Origin: Levilactobacillus suantsaii
GTDB taxonomy: Bacteria; Bacillota; Bacilli; Lactobacillales; Lactobacillaceae
Assembly (NCBI RefSeq): GCF_004115745.1
Contig: NZ_QXIL01000001.1
Coordinates: forward strand, 62,001-126,000
DNA: 64,000 bases
Reading direction: 5' to 3'
In this document: in pieces, positions 15,241-24,957 of the stretch
How the letters are laid out: every line of letters begins with the position of its first letter
Position numbering within the stretch: the first letter of the stretch is position 1
Made by a program: the position numbers and the translations under genes
Notes under the pieces: model-generated
Seen by the model: the letters and a program-made list of their open reading frames with translations, nothing else
The model's database searches: none
What the model was told of the DNA's origin: nothing

Positions 15241-17058
15241 TTATTCAACCGTAACACTCTTAGCCAGGTTCCGTGGCTTATCGACATCCAAGCCCTTGTT
15301 CAGGCTGGTGTAGTAGGCCAATAACTGGGCCGGAACCACCGTCAGCAACGGCATCAACATTTCATCAACGTCTGGTAAGACCAGTGTGTCGCCATCGATA
15401 GCTAAACCTTCGCGCACGATGGTCATGGTCTTGGCGCCCCGGGCCATGGTTTCTTGCAGGTTGCTCCGGGTCAGGCCAGCCGTCTTTTCCTGGGTGATAA
15501 ACCCAATCACCGGCGTCCCCTTTTCAATCAAGGCAATCGTCCCGTGCTTCAGTTCTCCAGAAGCAAACCCTTCGGCTTGAACGTAGGAGATTTCCTTAAG
15601 CTTCAAGGCCGCTTCCAGAGAAACGGCGTGGTCGATGCTCCGGCCAATGTAGAAGGCTCGGTTAGACGCCATCAAGTAGTCGTTCGCCAACTGCTCAATC
15701 TTGCCCTTTTCATCGACGATAGCCTGCATTCCCGTGGCCACTAACCCTAATTGTTGGCGCACGTTAAAGTTTTGCGCTACGATTTGCCCATTGACTTCAC
15801 CTAAGGCTTTAGCCAAGATAGCTTCCAACGCGATTTGGGCGGTGTAGGCCTTAGTCGAAGCCACGGCGATTTCTGGACCCGCATGAAGCAACAGCGTGAA
15901 GCTAGCTTCCCGCGACAGCGTGGAATTTTGCACGTTGGTGATCGTCAAACTTGGGTAACCGGCGTCATTGACGTTGACCAGAACTTCACGACTATCGGCC
16001 GTTTCACCGGACTGCGTCAAGAAGACGAAGAATGGCTTCTCGGACAGCATTGGTTGCTCGTACGCAAATTCGGAGGAAACATGAACTTCCGTTGGGATGT
16101 GGGCCAAGCGTTCAAAGAGCCGCTTGCCGACTAAACCAGCGTGGTAACTAGTCCCGGCACCGATGATGTAGAGCCGGTCGGCCGCCTGCATGGCCTGAAT
16201 CAGGTTCTGGTCGATTTGTGGCTGGCCGTGTTCGGATAAGTAAGTTTGGGCTAACTTCCGCATCACGTTCGGTTGCTCGTCGACTTCCTTCAACATGTAG
16301 AAGGGATACGTCCCCTTATCCGTTTCGTCGGCATTCATGTCCACGTGGAATGGTTTCCGGTCAACAGCGTTGCCGTCAGCATCTTCAATGGCGACCTTGT
16401 CCGGCGTGATGGTGACGACTTCGCCATCCATCAATTCCAAGAAGTCGTGAGTTTCGCGTAACATGGCCATCGCATCGGAGCAGACCACGTTAAAGCCATC
16501 GGCTACCCCAATCAATAGCGGACTCTTGTTCTTGGCAACGAATAAAGTATCGGGTTGTTCCCGGTCCATCAACAAGAAAGCATACGAAGATCCTTTTAAT
16601 AAGCCCAAAGCCTTTAAGAACGCGGATTTAGCGTCTAAGTTGTCTTCGACTGCGAACTTATCGATCAACTGAACCACGACTTCAGTATCGGTCTGGCTCT
16701 TGAATGGCACATCACTCAAGTACTGGGCCTTGAGTTCTTGGAAGTTGTCGATCACACCGTTGTGGACCAAGTAGAACCGGTCGTCGTTTGAGAAGTGCGG
16801 GTGCGCGTTATCCACGCTGACGACCCCGTGAGTCGCCCAGCGGGTATGGCCAATCCCGGTGGAGCCGTGCACGTCCGGGGTGATTTTTTCCCGTAACTGC
16901 GAAATCCGGCCCTTGGTCTTGACCAGGTAATCCTGGCCCTTCTGGTCGTTTACGTAAATCCCTGCCGAATCGTATCCCCGGTACTCCAGCTTCTGGAGCC
17001 CTTCAACCAGGATCTTAACGGCATTGTCGTTACCCGTAACACCAACAATTCCACACAT
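15241..17058 (-). CDS. glmS: Glutamine-fructose-6-phosphate aminotransferase (isomerizing)
   Basis: A 605-aa GlmS, which makes glucosamine-6-phosphate from fructose-6-phosphate and glutamine, the first step towards UDP-GlcNAc. The N-terminal nucleophile cysteine follows the start (MCGIVGVTGN) and GHTRWATHG is present. Two SIS isomerase domains follow (IIGAGTSYHAGL; FIGRS-like YIGRSIDHAVSLEAALKLKEISY), then AEGFASGELKHGT. AAAGGAAG precedes the ATG. Its leader (to about 17180) shows no glmS ribozyme core; instead a short hairpin lies beside the ribosome site, and DasR-like boxes flank the promoter. glmM is immediately upstream but has its own terminator. Confidence 0.95.
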   Translation of the reverse strand: MCGIVGVTGNDNAVKILVEGLQKLEYRGYDSAGIYVNDQKGQDYLVKTKGRISQLREKITPDVHGSTGIGHTRWATHGVVSVDNAHPHFSNDDRFYLVHNGVIDNFQELKAQYLSDVPFKSQTDTEVVVQLIDKFAVEDNLDAKSAFLKALGLLKGSSYAFLLMDREQPDTLFVAKNKSPLLIGVADGFNVVCSDAMAMLRETHDFLELMDGEVVTITPDKVAIEDADGNAVDRKPFHVDMNADETDKGTYPFYMLKEVDEQPNVMRKLAQTYLSEHGQPQIDQNLIQAMQAADRLYIIGAGTSYHAGLVGKRLFERLAHIPTEVHVSSEFAYEQPMLSEKPFFVFLTQSGETADSREVLVNVNDAGYPSLTITNVQNSTLSREASFTLLLHAGPEIAVASTKAYTAQIALEAILAKALGEVNGQIVAQNFNVRQQLGLVATGMQAIVDEKGKIEQLANDYLMASNRAFYIGRSIDHAVSLEAALKLKEISYVQAEGFASGELKHGTIALIEKGTPVIGFITQEKTAGLTRSNLQETMARGAKTMTIVREGLAIDGDTLVLPDVDEMLMPLLTVVPAQLLAYYTSLNKGLDVDKPRNLAKSVTVE

Positions 17059-17140
17059 AATCTATCTTCCTTTTCTGACTGGCGTTCTGAAAATGACGCC
17101 GGTTTTGATTTTATGATGAAAATGAATTAGCTTTCTTAAA

Positions 17141-17158
17141 ATTGGTATAGACTGAAAT
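17141..17158. promoter_or_regulatory. Candidate NagR/DasR-like operator in the glmS leader
   Basis: ATTGGTATAGACTGAAAT resembles the TGGTMTAKACCA operators of GntR/HutC-family GlcNAc regulators, with a strong left half. It lies about 25 nt after the predicted transcript start, where a repressor would act as a roadblock. A related TAATGGTATATC lies upstream of the -35 box at 17229-17240. Confidence 0.45.
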
Positions 17159-17186
17159 AAATTGAAAGCTAACCCTGAATGACTAT

Positions 17187-17215
17187 ACTTTACAGCCTTC
17201 AGTCGAGGTTGTCAA
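17187..17215 (-). promoter_or_regulatory. glmS promoter
   Basis: Consensus TTGACA (17210-17215) and TAAAGT (17187-17192) are separated by 17 bp on the minus strand, giving a leader of about 120 nt. Confidence 0.65.
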
Positions 17216-17275
17216 TTCAAAAATCCAATAATGGTATATCTTATATTTAAAATTTAATTAAGCTAGATTAAAGTG

Positions 17276-17307
17276 TAAAAAAACGTTGCCGCCCTGGCAA
17301 CGTTTTT
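17276..17307. terminator. Terminator after glmM
   Basis: A perfect 10-bp stem AAACGTTGCC/GGCAACGTTT with a 5-nt loop, flanked by A and T tracts on both strands, directly after the glmM stop. Confidence 0.8.
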
Positions 17308-17322
17308 GAGGCTTTATCAGGT

Positions 17323-18687
17323 TTACTGGTCATCTTTAACGCCGACTTCGGCCCGCACAACTTCCGCGATCCGTTCCACGAATGTCGCCACGGCTTCTTC
17401 GGTTGGGGCTTCCGCCATCACCCGTAAGAGGGGTTCCGTCCCGGAAGGCCGCACAAGAACCCGGCCATCGCCATTCATTTCTTTTTCAACGGTCGCAATC
17501 ATCGCCTTGACCTTCGGGTTATCCATGGCCGTGGCCTTATCGGCGACCTTGATGTTGACTAACTTTTGCGGGTAGGTCGTGACGTCAGCCGCTAATTCGG
17601 ACAACTTCTTGCCGGTCGCCTTCAAAATGTGCAGCAATTGCAAACTGGTCAGTAGACCATCCCCAGTCGTATTGAAGTCCAAGAAGACGATGTGGCCAGA
17701 CTGTTCACCACCAAGATTATACCCGGACTTGAGCATTTCTTCAACCACGTAGCGATCTCCAACTTTGGTCTTAACCGACTTCAAGCCGTTTGCTTCCATC
17801 GCTTTGTACATCCCCAGGTTACTCATGACCGTGGTCACGATGGTATCCTTCTTCAGCCGGCCGTGTTCGGACATATACTTACCGCAAATGTACATAATCT
17901 TGTCCCCATCTACGATATCACCGTTCTCATCGACCGCGATGCACCGGTCCCCGTCACCATCAAAGGCCAAGCCAATCTGAGCGCCCTTTTCGACAACGAA
18001 CTTTTGCAGGTTCTCCGGGTGCGTCGATCCGACCTGATCGTTGATGTTGATGCCGTTGGGCTGCGTCGCAATCGTATCAAAATCCAGGTTAAAGTCAGCG
18101 TATAACCGTGAGACCAAGCCACTAGTCGAGCCGTTGGCCGCATCGACGGCGATATGTAGTCCCTCTAAATCATCCGAAATGGTTTGTTCCAAGAATTGAA
18201 TGTACTTTTGGCTACCCTCGGAGTAATCTTCAACGGTGCCTAAGCCGTCCGTTGCGGGCCGGGGTTGGTCGTCGTTAGGCGCATCCAGTAGGGCCTCGAT
18301 TTCTTCTTCCATCTCATCAGACAACTTGTAGCCATCGTTCCCAAAATACTTGATACCGTTGTATTCCGCAGGGTTATGCGACGCGGTGATCATGACCCCG
18401 GCTGCGGCGCCCTGAGTCCGGACCAAGTAAGCCACGGCGGGCGTGGTGATGACGCCTAACCGTAACACTTCGATACCGACCGACAGGAGGCCAGCAACTA
18501 AGGCGTTTTCTAATAATTCACCCGAAATCCGGGTGTCCCGGGCCACTAAGACTTGGGGATGCTTGTTTTCGCTATCGGCATGCTGCGTTAACACGTAGCC
18601 CCCGTAACGGCCCACTTTAAACGCCAGTTCCGGCGTCAATTCCTGATTGGCAACGCCCCGTACACCATCTGTTCCAAAGTATTTCAT
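17323..18687 (-). CDS. glmM: Phosphoglucosamine mutase
   Basis: A 454-aa GlmM, converting glucosamine-6-phosphate to glucosamine-1-phosphate. [14 protein letters not shown] at the start, the phosphoserine loop [19 protein letters not shown], the metal site FDGDGDRC, and [10 protein letters not shown] and [15 protein letters not shown] near the end are all intact. The start is the ATG at 18685-18687 after TGAGGA; an ATG 15 nt further upstream overlaps that ribosome site. Order cdaA-cdaR-glmM is the classical Firmicute operon, tying c-di-AMP synthesis to wall precursor supply; GlmM is known to bind and inhibit CdaA. Confidence 0.95.
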   Translation of the reverse strand: MKYFGTDGVRGVANQELTPELAFKVGRYGGYVLTQHADSENKHPQVLVARDTRISGELLENALVAGLLSVGIEVLRLGVITTPAVAYLVRTQGAAAGVMITASHNPAEYNGIKYFGNDGYKLSDEMEEEIEALLDAPNDDQPRPATDGLGTVEDYSEGSQKYIQFLEQTISDDLEGLHIAVDAANGSTSGLVSRLYADFNLDFDTIATQPNGININDQVGSTHPENLQKFVVEKGAQIGLAFDGDGDRCIAVDENGDIVDGDKIMYICGKYMSEHGRLKKDTIVTTVMSNLGMYKAMEANGLKSVKTKVGDRYVVEEMLKSGYNLGGEQSGHIVFLDFNTTGDGLLTSLQLLHILKATGKKLSELAADVTTYPQKLVNIKVADKATAMDNPKVKAMIATVEKEMNGDGRVLVRPSGTEPLLRVMAEAPTEEAVATFVERIAEVVRAEVGVKDDQ

Positions 18688-18723
18688 GACAGAATTCCTC
18701 ATTTCTCAAAATTAATTTATTGG

Positions 18724-19689
18724 CTAATCGTCACTCGCACTGACCTTGACCTTAATGGTTGTGGGATCAAAGGCGGTCACCTTATTGTCATCGGTGTCGA
18801 GCGTCACAGTCTTAGTATCTGAGCTCTTCACGTTGCTGACATCCACATCAACCTGCGCCTTGGACAGAGCCTTCAACTGAGAAGAACTCCCAAAGGCTTT
18901 AACCTTGGTCGTCGAACTGCTTAGTTTATATGTCTTTCCGGACGAGCCATTCTTGGCATTTAGCTTCACGGGCACCGTCTTGCTATCACCCTTTGAAGTA
19001 ATCGGCAAATTAGCGGTGGTGGTCGACGGCGTCAAAATCACGTTGACCGTCTTGCCCTTTTTATCCAAGGCTTCGATGACCGCTTGACTGTTCACGGTCT
19101 TCTTGGTGTTTTGCGGCACGGACAATTGCGCAATGACCTGGTCGATCCGGGCGATTTCGTTAGCGGCCCCGGTTGCCTTAACGCTGGAAACGTCAGTCGT
19201 TGGTGAGCCCGCCGTGTAGCCCGACGCAATGTTGTCCTTATTGTACTTGACCTTGACCGGGAAGGAAACGGTCCGCCGTGGTTCAATATCCACGGTGATT
19301 TTGGCTGGAGAAATCGACGATTCGATTTCCCGGTTCAAGCCTTCCTGGTGTAACGATACCTTGTGCTTCCCCACGCCCAAATCACTGAGCGACGCGTAGA
19401 CCTTAAAGTTCTGGGTGTTAGCGGTGGTCGTGACCAACGCCAACGGTCCGTGGAGCGTGACCTTGACCTTTTCCGGGTAGCCAGTCACGAAGTACTTATT
19501 GTTGTTCACATTCAATTGTAACGGAACGGACACCTTCACGGTCTTAGTCGCCGTGAGGGACGTCTTGCTGGAACTGGACGATTGCTGGTTACTCCCCGTT
19601 TGCGTGCTATTCACGTAAAAGAACAGTAAAATCGCCAGAATCAAAGCTAAGACCCGGTAGATCCACGCCGTATAGTGTTGACTTTTCAT
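18724..19689 (-). CDS. cdaR: CdaA regulatory protein (YbbR domains)
   Basis: A 321-aa membrane-anchored extracellular protein with one N-terminal transmembrane helix (IYRVLALILAILLFFYVNS). A Ser/Gln linker follows, then about three YbbR repeats rich in beta strands (VKVSVPLQLNVNNN, TVSFPVKVKYNKDN, TVPVKLNAKNG). It is the usual partner that modulates the diadenylate cyclase CdaA. Its start shares one base with the cdaA stop, so the genes are coupled, and glmM follows. Confidence 0.88.
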   Translation of the reverse strand: MKSQHYTAWIYRVLALILAILLFFYVNSTQTGSNQQSSSSSKTSLTATKTVKVSVPLQLNVNNNKYFVTGYPEKVKVTLHGPLALVTTTANTQNFKVYASLSDLGVGKHKVSLHQEGLNREIESSISPAKITVDIEPRRTVSFPVKVKYNKDNIASGYTAGSPTTDVSSVKATGAANEIARIDQVIAQLSVPQNTKKTVNSQAVIEALDKKGKTVNVILTPSTTTANLPITSKGDSKTVPVKLNAKNGSSGKTYKLSSSTTKVKAFGSSSQLKALSKAQVDVDVSNVKSSDTKTVTLDTDDNKVTAFDPTTIKVKVSASDD

Positions 19690-20537
19690 TACCGGCGCCC
19701 CCTATGCAAGTGTCGATTGATCCAATCTAACGCTGTATCAAAAATATTGTGGTTCTGCGTGGCCTCATCGTTGACTAACTCGTGCTTCAAAAACTTCAAA
19801 TAATCTTCTTGCGTTAACCCACGTAATAATTCGTTATTCTTGGTGATGGAAACCTCACCGGTCTCTTCGGAAATAACGATGGTCAACGCGTCGGTGACCT
19901 CTGAGATTCCTACAGCGGCCCGGTGACGAGTCCCCAATTCTTTGGGAATCAAGTTACTCTCCGACAACGGTAGGTAAGCCGCGGCCACAGCAATCCGGTT
20001 GTTGCGAATAATCACGGCCCCATCATGCAGGGGCGTATTGGGAATAAAGATGTTGATCAAAAGTTCTCCGGTTAATTCAGCATCCAAATCAATCCCCGTT
20101 TCGATGTAGTCTTCGAGTCCCGTATCCTGTTGAATCGTCATCAAGGCCCCGATACGGCGCTTCGACATATACTGAATCGCCTTATCCAGCCCCGCAATCA
20201 TCCGGTTAGCGGCTTCATTTTCGTTGCGCATCCGGACAAATAACGAGCCTCGGCCAAGATGTTCCAGCCCCCGTCTGATTTCAGGCTGGAAGATAATAAT
20301 CACCGCAATAACTCCCCAGTTGATCACCTGGTCCATTAACCACGAAACCGTGTTGAGACCAAAGTAACTACTAATTACCTTGACCACCAGAATCAAGATG
20401 ACGCCCCGGAAAAGTTGAATGGCCTTCGTTCCCCGTAACATGACGATCAGTTCGTAGATAACGAACCAGACCACCAGGATATCCAAGACGTTGACCAAGT
20501 TCCCTAACGTTAGGAGATTTCCCCAGTTCAGGTTCAT
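19689..20537 (-). CDS. cdaA: Diadenylate cyclase (c-di-AMP synthase) CdaA
   Basis: A 282-aa membrane enzyme that condenses two ATP into c-di-AMP, which controls potassium and osmolyte balance and wall integrity in this group. Three hydrophobic helices occupy about residues 10-95. The DAC domain follows with both catalytic motifs, LHDGAVII and GTRHRAAVG. The inner start at 20535-20537 is chosen for its AGGGAAAG site; a reading from 20564 is possible. First gene of cdaA-cdaR-glmM. Confidence 0.93.
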   Translation of the reverse strand: MNLNWGNLLTLGNLVNVLDILVVWFVIYELIVMLRGTKAIQLFRGVILILVVKVISSYFGLNTVSWLMDQVINWGVIAVIIIFQPEIRRGLEHLGRGSLFVRMRNENEAANRMIAGLDKAIQYMSKRRIGALMTIQQDTGLEDYIETGIDLDAELTGELLINIFIPNTPLHDGAVIIRNNRIAVAAAYLPLSESNLIPKELGTRHRAAVGISEVTDALTIVISEETGEVSITKNNELLRGLTQEDYLKFLKHELVNDEATQNHNIFDTALDWINRHLHRGRR

Positions 20538-20797
20538 TTGACTTTCCCTCCAAATCGAATTCAAATTTCATTATATCACGCTCACCGTGGAAACGCCTTA
20601 ATTCCCCCCAAGGTCCATTGAATCTGTTCATTATCGGCCCTCATCCCCCGCTAACACCGTCTAAATATACAAAATTTATTAAGGTCCCGGTTAAGTTTCA
20701 AGTCCCCACTTAATTTCTGGTAAGATAGAAAGCATATTGTGTTTCTCCAGATTCAATTCGCTGTAAAATAGAGTTGGGTCATGAAAGGATTGGGTGA

Positions 20798-21454
20798 TTG
20801 ATTATGAATCGGCGGGCTAAATGGGAAATTCGCGGCTTTTTCGTGGCGTGGATGCTCTATTTATTTTTTCGGGCGCGCGATCCCTTTTCATTTTTATTAC
20901 TGAACACGTTTCTAGGGTACATCCCTATCGAAATTAGTTTTCACCTAGGTCGGCAACGATCGGCCTGGCTGTTCTGGCCGTTGGTCATTATCTGGCTGCT
21001 GTTTTATCCGAACGCTCCATATCTACTGACCGACCTGTTCCATCTCTCCCTCCTCCAACCTTATGCGGCCAGCGGGCTCTTGCGGGTCACCCCGCACATC
21101 TGGATCTACTTCACTTACTTGATGACCAGTGCCCTCTTCTGTGCCTTCCTGGGTTTTTGGAGCCTCAACTTCGTGAGCGAAAGCATCTCCAACCGTCTAG
21201 CGGACGGGCACCTGGTGGTCCGCTTATTGGTCGTGTTGATTTTGACCTTTCTGTCTTCCGTTGGCGTCTATATTGGCCGCTTTCTCCGAATCCACACGGT
21301 CTACTTGTTCCTAAACCCCGAGCAGTTTATTCGACCGCTCCTCGACATGTGGACGTCCAACCTCTGGATATTCGTCCTGCTAATGACTTTCATCCAGCTC
21401 TTCTGTTACTGGATATTACACCTCATCATGACCGCTAAAAAGACAGCGGCTTAA
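20798..21454 (+). CDS. DUF1361 family membrane protein
   Basis: A 218-aa polytopic protein with about six membrane segments. LFYPNAPYLLTDLFHL near residue 68 and SSVGVYIGRFLRI near residue 155 are typical of DUF1361, whose role is unknown. AAAGGA is 8 nt before the TTG at 20798 but 14 nt before the ATG at 20804, so TTG is preferred. It is a single gene, divergent from cdaA and ended by a strong terminator. Confidence 0.8.
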   Translation: MIMNRRAKWEIRGFFVAWMLYLFFRARDPFSFLLLNTFLGYIPIEISFHLGRQRSAWLFWPLVIIWLLFYPNAPYLLTDLFHLSLLQPYAASGLLRVTPHIWIYFTYLMTSALFCAFLGFWSLNFVSESISNRLADGHLVVRLLVVLILTFLSSVGVYIGRFLRIHTVYLFLNPEQFIRPLLDMWTSNLWIFVLLMTFIQLFCYWILHLIMTAKKTAA

Positions 21455-21469
21455 CCTTAATTTCAAACC

Positions 21470-21506
21470 GGCGACGCGATTCGGCAACGAATCGGTCGCC
21501 TTTTTT
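21470..21506 (+). terminator. Terminator of the DUF1361 gene
   Basis: A long interrupted stem GGCGAC-GATTCG/CGAATC-GTCGCC with a GCAA loop, followed by six T residues. Confidence 0.82.
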
Positions 21507-21566
21507 GTTGCCGTTAACGTCAAAACGCGGCCGCCACCTTCAGGTAACGTCCGCGTTCAGTCAGTG

Positions 21567-23702
21567 TTAATCACTATCTTCGTTATTCAATGACATGACC
21601 AACACGTTTTCGGCATAGTTCACGTACTGCCGCAAGTGCGAAGCCATGGTCCAGGAAATATTGCCCGCTTCCAGCAAGTTTTGAATCCCGGTCCGTTCGG
21701 CACTCAACGCCCGCACCCGCAAGCGACTGAATTGATGCTGGTAATCAGCTTCGTGGGTCGGGGTCTCCACTGCCTTGGCTCGCTCGATTCGGTTACGATA
21801 GTGGACAATCAAGTGGTAAATCGCCTGGTTATCGAACTGCGTCTCATCGATATCCGTTCGGGCTAGGTACTCCGACAACGTTTTAATCGCTGCCTTGGCC
21901 GTCTGGCGTTCAATCAAATTACTTTCCGCGTGTAACCGGTCGGTATCTTCGGAATGCAACCAGTAAGTCGCGTTACGCCACAAGTGCCGGAAAAACAGTA
22001 ACCAGTACCGCAGCACACTCGGAACGCCGTGACCGCCAACTTGGGTGACCCGACTCTCCATCCGTTCGATTCGCCGTAAAGCCCCCACGTAGCTGGTCTT
22101 GGTAATCTCACCAGACTCACGCATGCTCTTCAACTCGGCCCGTTCGCCCTTGAGCGCTACTTGACGGAGCTTCAATTCGTCACTTAGGACCCGTTGCATG
22201 GTATCATCCGCCCGGTAATTCATTTCCAAGCGGCGAATCACGAATTGATAATCCAAAATCAGGTCGTAAGCCGCCCGCTGATTATTCGGTCGCCGCAATT
22301 CTTCAATCTTGGAAATAGCCAACCGCATAATATAGGCGCGGGCTTCATCTTCACTAATTTGGCGTACGGGTTCCGCCGGATACTCTTCTTCCGGCTCATC
22401 GTCCTCAATATCTAACCCATCGCTCATATCACTCGCACTGCCCCGGGTCTGCAACGGCGTCCCGTCAGTTGAAATCAGGGGTAACATCAACGTCGCGGCC
22501 ACTAAACTGATAATAATGACCCCGGACGCCACGAACAACATCAACGACCGCGTCGGGAATCCGGCGCCACTGGAAACCGTCAACGGCACGGACAGGACCC
22601 CGGCCATGGTGACGGCGCCCCGTACCCCGGATAACCCAGACAAGATGGCTGTCCGAAAGCTCGGATGTTCAGTGGTCGTATGGCGTAACCGTTGAAAAAT
22701 AATGTACCCGTAAGTCCAGAAAGTTCGAATCACCACGAGGATTATCCAGGTCCCCAACGCAAAGAGGAGTGCTTGGCCCGTGTTGAATTGGCCACCTTTG
22801 ATCAACTTGGTGGTGGCTACGGGTAATTCGATACCTAAAATCACAAACACAATGCCGTTCAACGAATAAATAATAATGTCCCAGACTTTTTCGGTCACCA
22901 GTTTCAATTCTGGTGAGTCTTCCACAATTTGACTCTCACGGGCATGGTAGAGCACACCCGCCGTGACGACCGCAATCACGCCGGACGCGTGAATAATTTC
23001 CTCGGTCACCAGATAGACCACAAACGGCGTGGCAATCTGCAAGACCGTGTTAAAAATCACGTCATCGATACCTTGGCGACGCAAGAAATCCATCAAAAGC
23101 TGCACGGCCGTCATAATAATCAAGCCGGCTAAGAAGCCAACGATACTGATATAGAAGAAATCACCCGCGGCCGTCTTCAATGAGAAGTAGCCGGTCACCG
23201 TGGCCGCAATCGCGTACTTAAAGGCAATCAACCCGCTGGCATCGTTGATCAGACTTTCGCCACTGACCAAGTGCAAGAGGCTTTCCGGTAATTTGACCTG
23301 TTTAGAAATCGACTGCACGGCCACCGGGTCGGTAGGTGACAGGATGCCCGCCAAGGCAAAGGCCACCGTCAGCGGCATCTTGGGAATCAACCAGTAAATC
23401 AGAAAACCACCTAAAATCGTGGTCAGAAAAACTAACAAAATAGCGTTGCCGAAGATGGGACCACGAAGCCGCCAGAGTTCCTTACGCGGGAAGCGGCGCC
23501 CATCGTTATACAGCAAAGGTGCAATAAATAGAAGTAAAAACCAATCGGTTTCGAGGGGTACCTCGAAATTCCAAATCAGGGCCACCACCAGGCCTAACGC
23601 AATTTGGATTAAACTGACTGGGACAAACGTGAGGTAGTGACTGATAATGTTTGAAAGCAGGACTAACACAATCAATAGGATCACTGCTTCAATAATTGGC
23701 AA
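21567..23702 (-). CDS. Monovalent cation:proton antiporter, CPA1/NhaP family
   Basis: A 711-aa transporter with about 12 membrane helices in residues 1-410, followed by a cytosolic helical region of about 280 residues with many charged residues. The ion-binding motif FALAGILSPTDPVAV, GESLINDASGLIAFK and LSGVRGAVTMAGVLSVP are diagnostic of CPA1 Na+/H+ exchangers. The start is TTG at 23700-23702 with GGGGGACC upstream. The long C-terminal tail is typical of the NhaP/YvgP-like type in Gram-positive bacteria and may be regulatory. It follows murB by 15 nt, so the two share a transcript. Confidence 0.88.
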   Translation of the reverse strand: MPIIEAVILLIVLVLLSNIISHYLTFVPVSLIQIALGLVVALIWNFEVPLETDWFLLLFIAPLLYNDGRRFPRKELWRLRGPIFGNAILLVFLTTILGGFLIYWLIPKMPLTVAFALAGILSPTDPVAVQSISKQVKLPESLLHLVSGESLINDASGLIAFKYAIAATVTGYFSLKTAAGDFFYISIVGFLAGLIIMTAVQLLMDFLRRQGIDDVIFNTVLQIATPFVVYLVTEEIIHASGVIAVVTAGVLYHARESQIVEDSPELKLVTEKVWDIIIYSLNGIVFVILGIELPVATTKLIKGGQFNTGQALLFALGTWIILVVIRTFWTYGYIIFQRLRHTTTEHPSFRTAILSGLSGVRGAVTMAGVLSVPLTVSSGAGFPTRSLMLFVASGVIIISLVAATLMLPLISTDGTPLQTRGSASDMSDGLDIEDDEPEEEYPAEPVRQISEDEARAYIMRLAISKIEELRRPNNQRAAYDLILDYQFVIRRLEMNYRADDTMQRVLSDELKLRQVALKGERAELKSMRESGEITKTSYVGALRRIERMESRVTQVGGHGVPSVLRYWLLFFRHLWRNATYWLHSEDTDRLHAESNLIERQTAKAAIKTLSEYLARTDIDETQFDNQAIYHLIVHYRNRIERAKAVETPTHEADYQHQFSRLRVRALSAERTGIQNLLEAGNISWTMASHLRQYVNYAENVLVMSLNNEDSD

Positions 23703-23717
23703 AGAAGGTCCCCCTTT

Positions 23718-24626
23718 CTATGCTTGTGGTTCTTCGCCGATAATCCGGACCTCGGTCTCAAGACGAACCTGGTCCCGTTGCCAAATGACTTGTTGAATAT
23801 GGTGAATCAACTCTAAGTAGTCGGTCGCCGTGGCGTGATCGATGTTGACGATAAAGCCCGCATGCTTGGTCGATACCTGAGCACCACCCCATTTTAACCC
23901 CTGGAGGCCGGCTTCCTGAATCAATTGACCCGTGTAATGCCCTGTCGGCCGTTTGAAGACACTTCCGCAAGACGGTAAGTCTAGCGGTTGTTTGGCCGCG
24001 CGGCGGGCATTGAAGTCGTCCATTTGGGCCTGAATCTGGTCGCCGTTACCCGGCGTCAGACTGAAGGTCGCCGTCAAAACGATATCGTGATAATCCTGAA
24101 TCGAACTGTGACGGTAACCGAAATCGAGTTCCGCTTGGTTCAAAGTTCGAACCTCACCTTCCGGAGTCAAAATCTCCGCGGAAGTTGCTACAGCCGCGAT
24201 TTCGCCCCCGTAAGCCCCAGCGTTCATAAAGATGGCGCCACCAACACTGCCGGGAATCCCCGCAGCAAATTCAAGGCCGCTCAACTGATGCGCCTGGGCC
24301 ACCTGGGTCACTTCGATCATCGCCGCACCCGCCGCCGCAGTTACCGTATGTGCCACGTCGTCGACCGTCACGGTCTTAAACTTCGTCAGGATCATCACTA
24401 ATCCCCGGATACCGCCATCCCGGACGATCAGGTTGCTGGCATTGCCAATCACCGTCACGTCAAGGTCCAATTGATGAGCATAAGCCAATAATGACTTGGC
24501 CTCTTGCACGTTGGTCGGAAAGGCCAGGTAGTCGGCTGGACCCCCAGTCTTAGTGTGCGTGTAATCAGCCAGTGACGCGTGTTCTAAAATCTTAACTGCT
24601 GGAAATGCCGTTGCGATATCTTCCAT
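23718..24626 (-). CDS. murB: UDP-N-acetylenolpyruvoylglucosamine reductase
   Basis: A 302-aa FAD-dependent MurB, which reduces UDP-GlcNAc-enolpyruvate to UDP-MurNAc with NADPH. The FAD-binding TKTGGPADYLAFP and VIGNASNLIVRDGGIRG, GLEFAAGIPGSVGGAIFMNAGAYGGE, and the active-site serine context LPSCGSVFKRP followed by AGLQGLKWGGAQVSTKHAGFIVN are present, as in type IIb enzymes. The promoter lies about 225 nt upstream, leaving an unusually long and GC-rich leader. It forms an operon with the downstream antiporter. Confidence 0.94.
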   Translation of the reverse strand: MEDIATAFPAVKILEHASLADYTHTKTGGPADYLAFPTNVQEAKSLLAYAHQLDLDVTVIGNASNLIVRDGGIRGLVMILTKFKTVTVDDVAHTVTAAAGAAMIEVTQVAQAHQLSGLEFAAGIPGSVGGAIFMNAGAYGGEIAAVATSAEILTPEGEVRTLNQAELDFGYRHSSIQDYHDIVLTATFSLTPGNGDQIQAQMDDFNARRAAKQPLDLPSCGSVFKRPTGHYTGQLIQEAGLQGLKWGGAQVSTKHAGFIVNIDHATATDYLELIHHIQQVIWQRDQVRLETEVRIIGEEPQA

Positions 24627-24850
24627 GAGTAGTAATTTCCCTTCATCTTGAAAAGTTTAACCCGGTCAGTTTGCGCCCGACCGGCGGGGCGTCACCAGAA
24701 CCTGCCAACCGCGATTACGGTGCAGTCGGTGTCAGTGCTAGCTTAATGATTCTCATACGGGTCGCTTCCCGGTTTCACATGCCTTCAAAGCGTGCAAAGA
24801 CCTGCAAATAACTCCCATGGGTGGACTGACCGTGAGTTTTAGTAGCACTA
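24627..24850 (-). promoter_or_regulatory. Long structured murB leader, candidate cis-regulatory RNA
   Basis: An extended -10 promoter (TGCTAAAAT on the minus strand, 24857-24865) predicts a start near 24850 and about 225 nt before murB. The leader is GC-rich with several pairings. One is a long-range stem CGGTCAGT with ACTGACACCG. Another is a hairpin CGGG/CCCG. Just before the ribosome site are two mutually exclusive hairpins, CGCCC/GGGCG and CCGGTC/GACCGG. That is the architecture of a switch, but I cannot match it to any known riboswitch, T-box or ribosomal leader. It could also be an independent small RNA. Confidence 0.4.
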
Positions 24851-24957
24851 AGTAACATTTTAGCATGAATTTTCACAAAACAACACGCAGAACCCCTGGA
24901 AGCCGGGAAAAGTCCTTTTTCTGGTATACTAGACGTATTCATGGAGGTGTGTTTGAC

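Noticed and set aside
17059-17186. Possible glmS ribozyme in the glmS leader
   Set aside because: The conserved cleavage-site core is not found; only a short GGCGT/ACGCC hairpin is visible before the ribosome site.
24627-24850. Known RNA class (6S, T-box, SAM, cobalamin, FMN) in the murB leader
   Set aside because: None of the conserved cores of these classes could be found in the leader sequence.
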